A stretch of 64,000 nucleotides of DNA from Gemmatimonadota bacterium. GTDB lineage: Bacteria > Gemmatimonadota > Gemmatimonadetes > Longimicrobiales > Gaopeijiaceae. The notes under the pieces are model-generated. The model did not search any database, had not been told where the DNA came from, and was given only the letters and a program-made list of their open reading frames with translations. Each line of letters starts with the position of its first letter. Position 1 is the stretch's first letter. Shown here one piece after another: positions 8,705 through 18,028 of the stretch. The position numbers and the translations under genes were made by a program. The stretch lies in the NCBI GenBank assembly GCA_027623325.1, contig JAQBXY010000005.1:114020-178019 (forward strand), written 5' to 3'.

Positions 8705-10315
8705 TCAACCCCCGATGCCGAGCTGGCGTGCTTGGTCGAGGAGTCGTGTCTCCGACGGGAAGTACTCGAGGCCTCGCCGGACGACGTCGGCCGCTTCGAC
8801 CTGACGTCCCTGGAAGATCAGACTTTGAGCAAGGAAGACGGAGCTCGATGGATGCAGGTGGGGAGGGACGGGGCGTACGAGTTCCTCCGCTTCGACACTC
8901 CGGCCCGCGAGCAGGAGCGCCCTGACGTAATCGAGCGTCAAGAGCGCGCTGTTCGGATTCTGGCTTACGGCCTGCCCGAGCCAGACGAGACCCCGTTCGA
9001 CCTGCCCTGCGTCCACCAGGCGACTCCCGATCCATGACTGGGCGCGAAACGACTCCGGATGGCGTTCCACCAGGTCGGCGAACAGCGTGTCATCACTGTG
9101 CCAGACGCGGGACCGCTGGGCGGTGTGGAGCCCACCGACCGTTACCACCACCGCGAGAAGGACCGAAGTCAGTCGAGGCGGCGATAGCCGCTTCGCCGAG
9201 TGCTCAAGCCCCGCGACGACCATGAGAGCGATGCCAGCGCTCGCCAGGTAGAGGGTTCGTTCCGCGAGCCACATCGGCATGGGGACGAGTAGGTTGCTTA
9301 GAAGTGCGAAGCTCGTCGCGACCCAGAGGACGCCCCCGACGAGCCAGCGACTGCCTGCTGCGCTCCAGTCGCGCAGTCCGACGCCCACCAGCGTCACGGA
9401 GCCGGCGAGCACTCCGAATCCCACCCAGAATCTTCCCTGACCGACGTGGACAGGCACGATCGTTCCGGGCCCGTATTCTGGACTCAGATCCCATGGTACG
9501 ACGAGGAGCCGTGCGACCTCGGAGAAATTCGCGATCGCGGTGGTCACGCGGACACCGGTTGGGAGAACGGCGATGTAGGCTGCGACGTCGAGATGTAGAA
9601 GACTCCCGAGTACGGACGTACGCGCCACCAGGAAGATCGCCAGCGCGGCGGACAGGGCGGCGAGCGTGGGCCATGTCGCGATCAGGGCCTTGGGGTGGAC
9701 GCCCGAGCGGCGAATGGCCTCGACCACGACCAGCAGCACCGGAAGCACAACGGCACTCTCCTTCGAGCCCAGCGCCAGCAGGTAGCAGTACGCGACCAGC
9801 GCGATGCGGAGGCCGGGGCGAAGGGTCGACGAGAGATGCAACCGGAGAGCAAGGAGGACGAAGAGCGTCGACAGGACATCGGCCCGCCCGACGACGCCGG
9901 CCACGGCCTCGACGTGCACCGGGTGTATCGCGAAGAGGGCGGCTGCCCAGGTGGCCGGGACGGCGGAGGCGCCCAGGGCCGTCAGGAGAGACAGGAAGAG
10001 CAGGGTTGCCCCCGCGTGCAGCGTGACGTTGACCACGTGGAACGCGGCCGGATGCCCACCGCCCATCGCCCACGACACGGCGTAGCTGACCGTGGTCACC
10101 GGCCGATACGGGGAACGCTCGCGCGGCATGTAGGTCAGATAAGGCGCCAGCAGCAACTCGGGGACGTTGCCGAGGTCGCGAATGCGCTCGTCCTGTGCGA
10201 CGGCCGACACGTCGTCGAGCGCGAAGGTGTTCCACAACGACGGCAGGTAGACTAGAAGCGCCAAAGCCCCGACGAACGCGGGGCGCGCCCATTTCGGAAG
10301 CCCCGGGGGGGTCAT
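8705..10315 (-). CDS. TMTC-like integral membrane protein with C-terminal tetratricopeptide repeats
   Basis: This 536-residue protein has about 10 hydrophobic segments over its first 390 residues and then soluble TPR-like helices (LVERHPESFRAQSWIGSRL, then GLVWLGQAVSQNPNSALLT). The first external loop carries an acidic pair, FALDDVSAVAQDERI, and an RPVTTVSYAVSW segment, as in GT-C-fold TMTC/PMT-type mannosyltransferases. It may therefore transfer a sugar from a polyprenyl-phosphate donor to exported proteins, but this is inferred from topology and motif only. I start at the ATG at 10315; the longer upstream frame lies in the dehydrogenase gene. It sits inside a fatty-acid gene run, with 25 bases to the gene before it. 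Confidence 0.72.
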   Translation of the reverse strand: MTPPGLPKWARPAFVGALALLVYLPSLWNTFALDDVSAVAQDERIRDLGNVPELLLAPYLTYMPRERSPYRPVTTVSYAVSWAMGGGHPAAFHVVNVTLHAGATLLFLSLLTALGASAVPATWAAALFAIHPVHVEAVAGVVGRADVLSTLFVLLALRLHLSSTLRPGLRIALVAYCYLLALGSKESAVVLPVLLVVVEAIRRSGVHPKALIATWPTLAALSAALAIFLVARTSVLGSLLHLDVAAYIAVLPTGVRVTTAIANFSEVARLLVVPWDLSPEYGPGTIVPVHVGQGRFWVGFGVLAGSVTLVGVGLRDWSAAGSRWLVGGVLWVATSFALLSNLLVPMPMWLAERTLYLASAGIALMVVAGLEHSAKRLSPPRLTSVLLAVVVTVGGLHTAQRSRVWHSDDTLFADLVERHPESFRAQSWIGSRLVDAGQVERGLVWLGQAVSQNPNSALLTLDYVRALLLAGRSVEAEELVRPVPPHLHPSSSVFLAQSLIFQGRQVEAADVVRRGLEYFPSETRLLDQARQLGIGG

Positions 10316-10340
10316 GGCGTCGGCGCCGTCGGCTCCCGCC

Positions 10341-11195
10341 TCACCACTCGTAGAAGCCCTGCCCGGTCTTCTTACCCAGTTTCCCTTCGGCGACCATGCG
10401 CCGGAGCAATGCCGGAGGGTCGAACGCGTCCGAACCGAGCGTCTCGTGCAGGTACTCCGCGATACCGAGTCGAACGTCCAGCCCGACGAGATCGGTGAGC
10501 TTGAGTGGGCCCATGGGATGGCGGTATCCGAGTTCCATGGCTTTGTCGATATCCTCCGGGCTTGCGACACCCTGCTCGACCATGCGGATCGCTTCCATGC
10601 CCAGGACGATGCCCAGTCTCGAAGAGGCGAATCCGGGGGCGTCCCGCACCACGATCGGCTCCTTGCCGAGGCGGCGAGCGAAATCAGTCGCGGTATCTCG
10701 GGTGGCATCCGACGTCGTCTCGCTCCAGACCACCTCGACGAGCGTCATGATGTGCACCGGGTTGAAAAAGTGGAGCCCGATGAAACGTGTTGGATCGGCC
10801 ACCACCGTGGCCATCTGACCGATCGACAACGATGACGTATTCGTCGCGAGAATCGCGTGTGTCGGCGCACCCGCATCGACCTCCGCGAAGATCCGCTCCT
10901 TCAGTTCCATCGACTCGGGCGCCGCCTCGATGACGAGATCCGCATCCTGGACCGCATCGGCGATGCGTGTGGTCGTGGAGATCCGAGCTAGTGTCTCCGC
11001 TCGCTCCGTCGGTGTCACCTTCCCGCGCTCGATCCCCTTGTCGAGGTTGCCTTGGATGCGCGCGAGTCCGGCGCCGACGGCACCTTCGTTGATGTCGTAG
11101 AGTCTGACATCACATCCGACCGCCGCGCACACCTGGGCGATTCCGTGCCCCATCGTGCCCGCGCCCAGAACGGCGACCGTCTCGATCGCGGTCAT
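10341..11195 (-). CDS. 3-hydroxyacyl-CoA (3-hydroxybutyryl-CoA) dehydrogenase
   Basis: This 284-residue NAD-dependent enzyme oxidises 3-hydroxyacyl-CoA to 3-ketoacyl-CoA. The Rossmann motif VLGAGTMGHGIAQVCAAVG opens the protein. The catalytic histidine lies in GLHFFNPVHIMTLVEVV, and the C-terminal helical domain (DKAMELGYRHPMGPLKL, ending KTGQGFYEW) is standard for the single-domain FadB2/PaaH/Hbd type. The ATG at 11195 overlaps the thiolase stop in ATGA, so the two are coupled and the product passes straight to the thiolase step. Confidence 0.94.
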   Translation of the reverse strand: MTAIETVAVLGAGTMGHGIAQVCAAVGCDVRLYDINEGAVGAGLARIQGNLDKGIERGKVTPTERAETLARISTTTRIADAVQDADLVIEAAPESMELKERIFAEVDAGAPTHAILATNTSSLSIGQMATVVADPTRFIGLHFFNPVHIMTLVEVVWSETTSDATRDTATDFARRLGKEPIVVRDAPGFASSRLGIVLGMEAIRMVEQGVASPEDIDKAMELGYRHPMGPLKLTDLVGLDVRLGIAEYLHETLGSDAFDPPALLRRMVAEGKLGKKTGQGFYEW

Positions 11196-12388
11196 GCCTT
11201 CTCCACCAGACTGGCAATACCCTGACCCACGCCGATGCACATGGAGGCCAGCCCCCGTCGGGCGCCGGTTCTCCTCATCTCGTGAGCGAGCGTGACGATG
11301 ATTCTGGCACCGGAACAACCCACCGGGTGGCCCAGCGCGATGGCTCCGCCGTTGACGTTCACGCGCGCCGGGTCGAGCCCGAGTTCTGACATGCACGGGA
11401 TGGCCTGAGCGGCGAACGCCTCATTCAACTCGACGAGATCGAGATCGTCGACGTTCCAGCCGGAGCGAGCGAGCACCTTGCGGGTCGCGGGCACCGGCCC
11501 GATCCCCATTCGCTGAGGCTCGACCCCCGCTACCGCGCCCGCGACGATGCGAGCCATCGGCTCGAGCCCGAGCTCCATACCCCGTTGCGCAGAGACGACC
11601 AGTAGGGCTGCGGCACCGTCGTTGATGCCCGACGAATTCCCTGCGGTGACGGTCCCGTCCTTTTGAAACACGGGGCGGAGCCTCGAGAGCGATTCGGCCG
11701 TCGTTCCCGGTCGGGGATGCTCATCGGCGGTCACGAGGACGGGGTCGCCCTTACGCTGTGGAACGGGAACGGGAATGATCTCGTCCGCGAAACGTCCCGC
11801 GGTGATGGCCGCTTCGGCACGGCGCTGACTCTCGGCGGCGAAGACATCCTGGGCCTCGCGCGTGACGCCGAACTCGCGGGCGATGACCTCGGCCGTGTCC
11901 CCAAGTCCGATCGTCCATTCCGGAGTGAACGCCGGGTTGGGGAAGCGCCACCCGAGCACGGTGTCCGCGGTGCTCGGGTCACCCCGCTGGAAGCCTACCG
12001 AGGGCTTGAGCATGACGTAGGGTGCGCGACTCATGCTCTCGACCCCTCCCGCGATGAACACGTCGCCTTCACCGGCGGTGATCGCGTGGAAGGCGGACAG
12101 CACCGCCTGCATCCCGGAGCCACAAAGACGATTCACGGTCTGACCCGGCACCGTGACAGGGAGTCCCGCGCGAAGCAAGGCCATGCGCGCCACGTTGCGG
12201 TTGTCCTCGCCCGCCTGGTTGATGCACCCGAAGAGCACGTCGTCGATCGCTGCTGGATCGATGTCGGTGCGTTCGACGAGGGCTTCGATCGTCAGGGCCG
12301 CCAGGTCGTCGGGACGAACGGAGGAGAGGGCCCCTCCGTGTTGGCCGATCGGCGTTCGAACTCCATCGATGATCCACGCTTCATGCAT
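11192..12388 (-). CDS. Acyl-CoA thiolase, 3-oxoadipyl/acetyl-CoA acetyltransferase type
   Basis: This 398-residue thiolase cleaves 3-ketoacyl-CoA with CoA. The nucleophile is C89 in [11 protein letters not shown]; the base region is [16 protein letters not shown] and the second cysteine is in CIGVGQGIA. Several stretches ([41 protein letters not shown]) closely resemble PaaJ/PcaF beta-ketoadipyl-CoA thiolases rather than plain AtoB. No ring-oxygenase genes are in view, so the exact substrate is open. The start at 12388 gives [15 protein letters not shown]. Confidence 0.92.
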   Translation of the reverse strand: MHEAWIIDGVRTPIGQHGGALSSVRPDDLAALTIEALVERTDIDPAAIDDVLFGCINQAGEDNRNVARMALLRAGLPVTVPGQTVNRLCGSGMQAVLSAFHAITAGEGDVFIAGGVESMSRAPYVMLKPSVGFQRGDPSTADTVLGWRFPNPAFTPEWTIGLGDTAEVIAREFGVTREAQDVFAAESQRRAEAAITAGRFADEIIPVPVPQRKGDPVLVTADEHPRPGTTAESLSRLRPVFQKDGTVTAGNSSGINDGAAALLVVSAQRGMELGLEPMARIVAGAVAGVEPQRMGIGPVPATRKVLARSGWNVDDLDLVELNEAFAAQAIPCMSELGLDPARVNVNGGAIALGHPVGCSGARIIVTLAHEMRRTGARRGLASMCIGVGQGIASLVEKA

Positions 12389-12404
12389 GTGACGTTCCGT
12401 CCTG

Positions 12405-13865
12405 TCAGCGATCCATGGCGACCCAGACGCTCTTGACCTGGGTGTACTTCTCGAGCGCGGCCTCGTACCCCAGATCCCGGCCGAACCCACTCTGTTTGTA
12501 TCCCCCGAAAGGAGACGCGGAATCGTATTGGTTATAGGTGTTGATCCAGACCGTGCCCGCCTGGAGTTCTTTCGCGACTCGATGCGCTTTGCCGACGTCG
12601 CGGGTCCACACGCCCGCCGCCAGACCGTAGCTCGACTGGTTCGCCTTTTCGATCGCGTCGGCCATGTCCTCGACGGGAATCACTGCGGCGACAGGTCCGA
12701 AGATTTCCTCCTGGGCGATCCTCATCTGCGGGTCGACGTCGGCGAACACAGTGGCGGTGACGAAGTTTCCCTTTCCGTTCACGGTCGTGCGCTCCCCTCC
12801 GGCGACCAGACGGGCACCCTCTTGCTTGCCTGCCTCGATGTAACCCATGACCCGCTCGAGCTGTTCTTCACTGACGATGGCTCCGAGGCGCGTATCGGGG
12901 TTCATGGGGTCTCCGACGGTCATCTTTTCGGCACGCTCGGCGAAGGCCGTGACGAAGTCATCGTAGATCGCTCGCTCCACGAGGACGCGAGACCCAGCGG
13001 CGCACACCTCACCCTTGCCGTAGAAGATTCCCGTGGTTGCCCCACGAACCGCGTCTTTCACGTCCGCGTCCGCGAGAACGATGTTCGGTGACTTACCACC
13101 CAGTTCGAGCGAGACCTTCTTGAGAGTCTCGGCCGCCGCACGCATCACGATCTTTCCGACCTCCGTCGACCCCGTGAACGCGATCGCGTCGACATCGGGG
13201 TGCAGGACCAGCGCCGCACCCGCCGTCTCGCCGAAACCCGGAATGACATTCAACACCCCGGGTGGGAAGCCGACCTCTCCCGCGAGTTCAGCCAGGCGAA
13301 GGGCCGTGAGGGGTGTCTGCTCGGCAGGCTTCAGGACGACTGCGTTTCCGCACGCCAGGGCGGGAGCGATTTTCCATGCCGCGAGCGACAGCGGGAAGTT
13401 CCAGGGCGTGATGCATCCCACGACCCCGATGGGCTCCCGCAACGTGTAGTTGAAGAACGGTCCGGCGACGGGGATGGTGCCGCCCTGCACCTTGTCGGCC
13501 AGGCCGGCGAAATAGCGGAAGTTCTCCACCACGCTGGGCAGGTCGACCTTTCTCGACTCGAAGAAGGGCTTTCCATTGTCGGCGGTCTCGAGGGCGGCGA
13601 GTTCGTCGGCATTCGCCTCGATCGCATCGGCGAGTTTCCAAAGCAGCTTGGACCGTTTGTGCGGGTTCATATCCCGCCAGCCGGAGCTGCGCGCGGCCTC
13701 TCGTGACGAGGCGACCGCGCGGTCTACATCCGCGGTTTGGGCGGACGCGATGTCGGCGATCTTCTCGCCGGTCGCCGGATTGGTGGTCGCGAAGGTGCCA
13801 CCGTCCGCCGCGTCGACCCACTCGTTTCCGATCCACATCTGATTGCGGATGGTGTGTTCCAACAT
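12405..13865 (-). CDS. Aldehyde dehydrogenase family protein
   Basis: This 486-residue NAD(P)-dependent aldehyde dehydrogenase oxidises an aldehyde to the acid. Catalytic residues are all present: N156 in TPWNFPLS, E254 in LELGGKSP and C288 in GEVCAAGSR. The coenzyme loop is FTGSTEVGKIV, and the C-terminal FGGYKQSGFGRDLG is typical of betaine/phenylacetaldehyde-type enzymes. It lies 16 bases before the thiolase gene and after a hydratase gene. This suggests the operon funnels an aldehyde-derived acid into CoA-ester breakdown, although no acyl-CoA ligase is present here. Confidence 0.93.
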   Translation of the reverse strand: MLEHTIRNQMWIGNEWVDAADGGTFATTNPATGEKIADIASAQTADVDRAVASSREAARSSGWRDMNPHKRSKLLWKLADAIEANADELAALETADNGKPFFESRKVDLPSVVENFRYFAGLADKVQGGTIPVAGPFFNYTLREPIGVVGCITPWNFPLSLAAWKIAPALACGNAVVLKPAEQTPLTALRLAELAGEVGFPPGVLNVIPGFGETAGAALVLHPDVDAIAFTGSTEVGKIVMRAAAETLKKVSLELGGKSPNIVLADADVKDAVRGATTGIFYGKGEVCAAGSRVLVERAIYDDFVTAFAERAEKMTVGDPMNPDTRLGAIVSEEQLERVMGYIEAGKQEGARLVAGGERTTVNGKGNFVTATVFADVDPQMRIAQEEIFGPVAAVIPVEDMADAIEKANQSSYGLAAGVWTRDVGKAHRVAKELQAGTVWINTYNQYDSASPFGGYKQSGFGRDLGYEAALEKYTQVKSVWVAMDR

Positions 13866-13968
13866 GGAGATTCCTCAGAGAGGGTTGTCACGCAAGAAGA
13901 ACGAAGCGGGGCCCGAAGCGCTTCCGGACCCCGCCGCGATCATACCTAGTACCGCAAACTGGGCGCGG

Positions 13969-14769
13969 TCAGCGGCCCTCGAACTGAGGCTTCCGCTTTT
14001 CGATGTAGGCGTTGAGGCCTTCCTTCGCATCACTGCTCGAGAAGAGCTGCGCCTGCAGTTCCCGCTCCAGGGCGAGTGCGAGTTCGAAGGGGAGCTCCGA
14101 GCCTGTCTGGACCGAGCGCTTGATCAGCCCCACCGCTTTGGTGGCCTTGTTGGGCGTCGTGAACTGAGCGGCGTATTCGAGCACCGCGGCCAGGAACGAA
14201 TCCCGGTCGCCTTGCTCGTAGATCTCGTTGACCAGCCCGAGCTTGTGGGCCACATCGAACCCGAACGTCGAGCCCTCGGCCATGAGCTGAATGGCCTTCG
14301 GCTTGCCGACGAGACGGACCAGTCGCTGTGTTCCACCGGTACCGGGCAGCACACCGAGCGCGACCTCGGGGAGTCCGACCTTGCCGGAGTCCTTGCGCGC
14401 GATCCGGATGTCGGCCGCCATCGCGATCTCGAGGCCACCGCCGACCGTATGGCCGTTGAGGGCCGCGATGACGAGCTTCGGCGTATGCTCGAGGCGATTC
14501 AGCGTCTCGTTCGCATGAAGGCAGAAGCAGTACTTCCAGTCGGGGTCGGATTGCGAGAGCATCCCGATGTTCGCGCCGGCGCAGAAGAACTTCTCGCCCG
14601 CCCCGGTGAGTACGATGACTTCGACATCTCGATCGAAGCGCGCACGCACGATGCACTCGTCGAGCTGGCGCATCATCTCGTGTGTGTAGGTGTTCGCGGG
14701 CGCGTCGTCGAGCGTAAGAACGGCGATCTTGTTCTTCGCTTCGTAATGGACCAAAACCGAATCGGACAT
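13969..14769 (-). CDS. Enoyl-CoA hydratase/isomerase family protein
   Basis: This 266-residue crotonase-fold protein is the first gene of the minus-strand CoA-ester run. It has FFCAGANIGML, GHTVGGGLEIAMAADIRIA and GLPEVALGVLPGTGGTQRL. Both glutamates expected for hydratase chemistry are therefore present, and it ends AYIEKRKPQFEGR. It is only moderately similar to the other hydratase at 7850-8632, so it is not a recent duplicate. The insert WKYCFCLHANETLNRLEHTPK replaces the usual substrate loop. The precise substrate is not known. Confidence 0.92.
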   Translation of the reverse strand: MSDSVLVHYEAKNKIAVLTLDDAPANTYTHEMMRQLDECIVRARFDRDVEVIVLTGAGEKFFCAGANIGMLSQSDPDWKYCFCLHANETLNRLEHTPKLVIAALNGHTVGGGLEIAMAADIRIARKDSGKVGLPEVALGVLPGTGGTQRLVRLVGKPKAIQLMAEGSTFGFDVAHKLGLVNEIYEQGDRDSFLAAVLEYAAQFTTPNKATKAVGLIKRSVQTGSELPFELALALERELQAQLFSSSDAKEGLNAYIEKRKPQFEGR

Positions 14770-14995
14770 CTGGGCGTTCCCCTGAAATTGGATCCGAACT
14801 AAGGCCTTAAGCTCCCGAAGTCGCGAGCGCCGGTCAACCGGACGGCTGCCCCTCCGCTTCGGGGCTGCCCCGCCGGGAAGAGTTTGCCTCCTGGCCTCGT
14901 AGTCATTGCATCACCCGTACCCCGCGGGCGTCCGATGCGGGGTCGGGGCCGACCGGGTATCTTCTACCGATGGTGACCTCATGGAGGACCGTGTC

Positions 14996-16357
14996 ATGAC
15001 CCGCCGCATTCCGATCGCGATGGCCGTAGCGGCCACGATCTCCGCACTACTCGCGGGCCCCGCGTTGGCCCAGAGTGGTGGTGCGGTGTATCGGGTACCT
15101 GTCACCGGGGTCATCGAATTGGGCATGGCGCCCTACATCGAACGAGCCGTGGCAGAGGCGGCCATGGCGGGTGCGGTGATGCTCGTTCTCGATATGGACA
15201 CGCCGGGAGGGCGAGTCGACGCGGCGGAGCGGATTTCGGATGCGTTGACCGACGCACCCATTCCGGTCTACACCCTGGTAAACCGGCGGGCGTTCTCGGC
15301 GGGCGCGCTGATCGCGCTCTCCACGGATCGGATCTACATGCGGCCCGGTTCCGTGATTGGCGCGGCGACCCCGGTGGACGGAACGGGGCAGAAGGCCCCC
15401 GAGAAGATCGTTTCGGCCATGCGGAGCGAGATGCGAGCCCTCGCGGAGGCGGCCGGACTGGATCCCGCCGTCGCGGCCGCGATGGTGGACGAGGACGTCG
15501 CGATCGAGGGGGTGGTCGAAGCGGGCAAGTTGTTGACTCTGACTACCACGGAAGCGGTCGACATCGGCTACGCCGTGGAGGTCGCCGACCTCGCCGACCT
15601 CCTGGAGACCCTCGGCTACGCCGGCACCCCCGTCGTGACCTTGGAAACGAACTGGGCTGAACGAGTGGTCCGCTTCTTCTCGAACCCGGTGGTGGCGCCG
15701 TTCCTCCTGACGCTGGGATTCCTCGGCCTGATTACCGAAATCAAGACGCCGTCCTTCGGGATGGCCGGGGCCGCGGGTTTGATTTCGCTATCCCTGTTCT
15801 TCGGCTCCCACATGATCGTGGGGCTCGCCGGTCTGGAGGACCTGCTCATCTTCGGCCTGGGAGTGATCCTGGTCGGCGTGGAAGTCTTCCTCATCCCGGG
15901 CTTTGGTCTGTTCGGGCTTCTCGGCGGGATCGGGATCGTGGGGGGACTCTACTTGAGCATGCTCGGTGGGTTGCCGACCTCGCCCGACTTCGCGCGAGCC
16001 GGCCTCGTCTTGAGCACCACGATCATGCTCATCGCGGTTTCCGCCTGGGTCATCATTCGTACGTTGCCCCGGAGCGCGCGGCTCGCGAAGAGCGGCATCT
16101 TCCTTCTCCAGCGGACGGATCGCTCGCTGGGTTACGAGTCGGCAGAGTCGCGCGTAGACCTCGTCGGCACCGTGGGCAAAGCGATCACGGACCTGAGACC
16201 CTCCGGGACCGCACTCTTCGGCGACGAACGGATCGACGTGGTGTCCGAATCGGAGTGGATCACGGAGGGCACGCCGGTTCGGGTGGTGAGGGCGGAGGGC
16301 TATCGCCATGTTGTCCGGTCGGCTCAGGACGAGAAGGCGGCGCCGAATCCCGCTTAG
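14996..16357 (+). CDS. NfeD family ClpP-class membrane serine protease
   Basis: This 453-residue long-form NfeD protein combines a signal peptide (MTRRIPIAMAVAATISALLAGPALAQ region), an outward-facing ClpP-fold protease, several membrane helices and a C-terminal NfeD beta-barrel. The nucleophile is likely S101 in RRAFSAGALIALS, with a lysine near 133-137 (QKAPEKI) as base. The membrane part starts near FLLTLGFLGLITEIKTP. The start at 14996 follows a GGAGGA at 14983-14988, 7 bases away. NfeD and the flotillin gene next to it are a well-known pair in membrane-domain and quality-control functions. Confidence 0.93.
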   Translation: MTRRIPIAMAVAATISALLAGPALAQSGGAVYRVPVTGVIELGMAPYIERAVAEAAMAGAVMLVLDMDTPGGRVDAAERISDALTDAPIPVYTLVNRRAFSAGALIALSTDRIYMRPGSVIGAATPVDGTGQKAPEKIVSAMRSEMRALAEAAGLDPAVAAAMVDEDVAIEGVVEAGKLLTLTTTEAVDIGYAVEVADLADLLETLGYAGTPVVTLETNWAERVVRFFSNPVVAPFLLTLGFLGLITEIKTPSFGMAGAAGLISLSLFFGSHMIVGLAGLEDLLIFGLGVILVGVEVFLIPGFGLFGLLGGIGIVGGLYLSMLGGLPTSPDFARAGLVLSTTIMLIAVSAWVIIRTLPRSARLAKSGIFLLQRTDRSLGYESAESRVDLVGTVGKAITDLRPSGTALFGDERIDVVSESEWITEGTPVRVVRAEGYRHVVRSAQDEKAAPNPA

Positions 16358-16393
16358 TTCGACTTCCAGTTCCTACATTACCGAGGCTAAATC

Positions 16394-17395
16394 ATGGATG
16401 GGATGGACGGGGTAGCTGCGTTCAACGCGTTCTTTCTGGTCGGCGCGACGATTCTCTTCTTCGCCATTGCGTGGGCGATCCCTGTTCGACTCTGGATCGA
16501 GGCGCTGTCGGCGGGCGTACGAGTCAGTATCGGCACTCTGGTCGGAATGCGGCTTCGAAAAGTGTCGCCTCCCGCCGTGGTCCGGCCGCTGATCAACGCC
16601 ACCAAGGCCGGCCTCGATCTCGATATCAACCTGCTCGAAGCTCACTATCTCGCCGGAGGGCGCGTGGACCGCGTGATCGCCGCGCTGATTTCGGCCGACA
16701 AGGCGAATATCGAGTTGCATTTCAATCAAGCCTGCGCGATCGACCTAGCGGGACGTGACGTCCTCGAAGCTGTACAGGTGTCCGTGAATCCGAAGGTGAT
16801 CAACACGCCGCGGGTCGCCGCGATGGCCAAGGACGGCATTCAGCTCATCGCCGTGGCCAGGGTGACGGTCCGCGCGAATATCAATCGGCTCGTCGGTGGT
16901 GCCGGTGAAGAGACGATCCTGGCCCGAGTCGGCGAGGGCATCGTATCAACCATCGGCTCGGCCGACTCCCATAAGGCGGTTCTCGAGAATCCGGAGAAGA
17001 TTTCGAAGACTGTGCTGGCGAAGGGGCTCGATTCCGGGACGGCCTTCGAGATTCTTTCCATCGATATCGCCGATGTGGACGTCGGGAAGAATATCGGCGC
17101 GGAGCTCCAAACCGATCAGGCCGAGGCCGACAAGCGGGTGGCTCAGGCGCGTGCGGAGGAGCGTCGAGCGATGGCTGTGGCCGAGGAGCAGGAGATGAAG
17201 GCGCTGGTAGGAAAGATGAAGGCCGAGGTCGTGAAGGCCGAGGCCGAGGTACCCCTCGCGATTGCCGAGGCCCTGCGTTCGGGCAACCTCGGGGTCATGG
17301 ACTACATGCGCTACCGCAACATCGAGTCGGATACGAACATGAGGGCTGCGATCGCCGGGCCGGACGAGTCGTCCAGCGCGAATCCGGTAGGGTAA
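16394..17395 (+). CDS. floA: Flotillin-like protein FloA
   Basis: This 333-residue bacterial flotillin scaffolds membrane microdomains. One N-terminal hydrophobic segment ([20 protein letters not shown]) is followed by the conserved [17 protein letters not shown] and the SPFB domain ([28 protein letters not shown]). An Ala/Glu-rich coiled-coil stretch from about residue 235 ([18 protein letters not shown]) comes next. The C-terminus ([18 protein letters not shown]) is the FloA signature. It is spaced 36 bases after nfeD and 12 bases before a small membrane protein gene, forming a three-gene operon. Confidence 0.95.
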   Translation: MDGMDGVAAFNAFFLVGATILFFAIAWAIPVRLWIEALSAGVRVSIGTLVGMRLRKVSPPAVVRPLINATKAGLDLDINLLEAHYLAGGRVDRVIAALISADKANIELHFNQACAIDLAGRDVLEAVQVSVNPKVINTPRVAAMAKDGIQLIAVARVTVRANINRLVGGAGEETILARVGEGIVSTIGSADSHKAVLENPEKISKTVLAKGLDSGTAFEILSIDIADVDVGKNIGAELQTDQAEADKRVAQARAEERRAMAVAEEQEMKALVGKMKAEVVKAEAEVPLAIAEALRSGNLGVMDYMRYRNIESDTNMRAAIAGPDESSSANPVG

Positions 17396-17407
17396 CGAGC
17401 CCGGACG

Positions 17408-18022
17408 ATGGAAGAGCTGATCTTCTTCGCTGTCATCATCTTCTTCTCGATTATCGAGTCGATTTCTCGGAGTCGGAAGGCGAAAGGGGGCGAGTTCCCA
17501 GAGGCCGACGTTCCCGAAGAGTGGGAGAGCGCCGAGGGGCCTGCACGGTATACCGAACCGTACGGGTCGTCGGAGGAGTCGGTGCGGCGCGATGCCCCGT
17601 CGAAGACGATGCTCTCAGGCGACCTTCTCGACGAGCTGGCCGCGCTCGCGGGCCGGTTGGACAACACCACGGCCCGCACGCTCAAACTCCCCACGCAGTC
17701 CCCGCCGCTTCCGGCCCCATCCGCGCGGCGAGCGCCAGCGCAGGTGTCCTCGTGGGAGCAAGGGGAGAAACAGCCGCGGACGACGGAGCACGGGGCTCAC
17801 AAGGTCCACCTGTCGCACGCCGGGTACGGGACGGACCCCTCGGAACGGGCCCGGTCGGAGCAGGACAACCTCGACCCGCTCGCGGTCGTCATGAGCCAGG
17901 ACGCCGCCATCGTGCGGCGCCAACTCCGAGGTCACCGCTCCCACGCGCTCCGGCAGGCAGTCATTCTACAGGAACTACTTGGGCCCCCAGCTGCGCTTCG
18001 CGGCTCTCCAGGCGAGCGCTAG
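17408..18022 (+). CDS. Small membrane-anchored protein of unknown function in the nfeD-floA operon
   Basis: I do not recognise this 204-residue protein. It begins with a single hydrophobic helix (ELIFFAVIIFFSIIESI) and continues as a hydrophilic, Pro/Ser/Arg-rich and probably disordered cytoplasmic tail. One helix-like patch (LSGDLLDELAALAGRLDNT) lies in the tail, and the C-terminus (AAIVRRQLRGHRSHALRQAVILQELLGPP) looks helical. The ATG is 12 bases after the floA stop. The position suggests a partner or regulator of the flotillin/NfeD complex; that is inference. The gene ends 6 bases before the convergent aconitase stop. Confidence 0.7.
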   Translation: MEELIFFAVIIFFSIIESISRSRKAKGGEFPEADVPEEWESAEGPARYTEPYGSSEESVRRDAPSKTMLSGDLLDELAALAGRLDNTTARTLKLPTQSPPLPAPSARRAPAQVSSWEQGEKQPRTTEHGAHKVHLSHAGYGTDPSERARSEQDNLDPLAVVMSQDAAIVRRQLRGHRSHALRQAVILQELLGPPAALRGSPGER

Positions 18023-18028
18023 CAGCTA

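Noticed and set aside
15848..15855. ATCTTCGG words inside coding regions (here, and near 60943) as further copies of the dnaE2/imuB operator.
   Set aside because: They are single 8-base words in the middle of genes without the second repeat or the promoter elements, as expected by chance.
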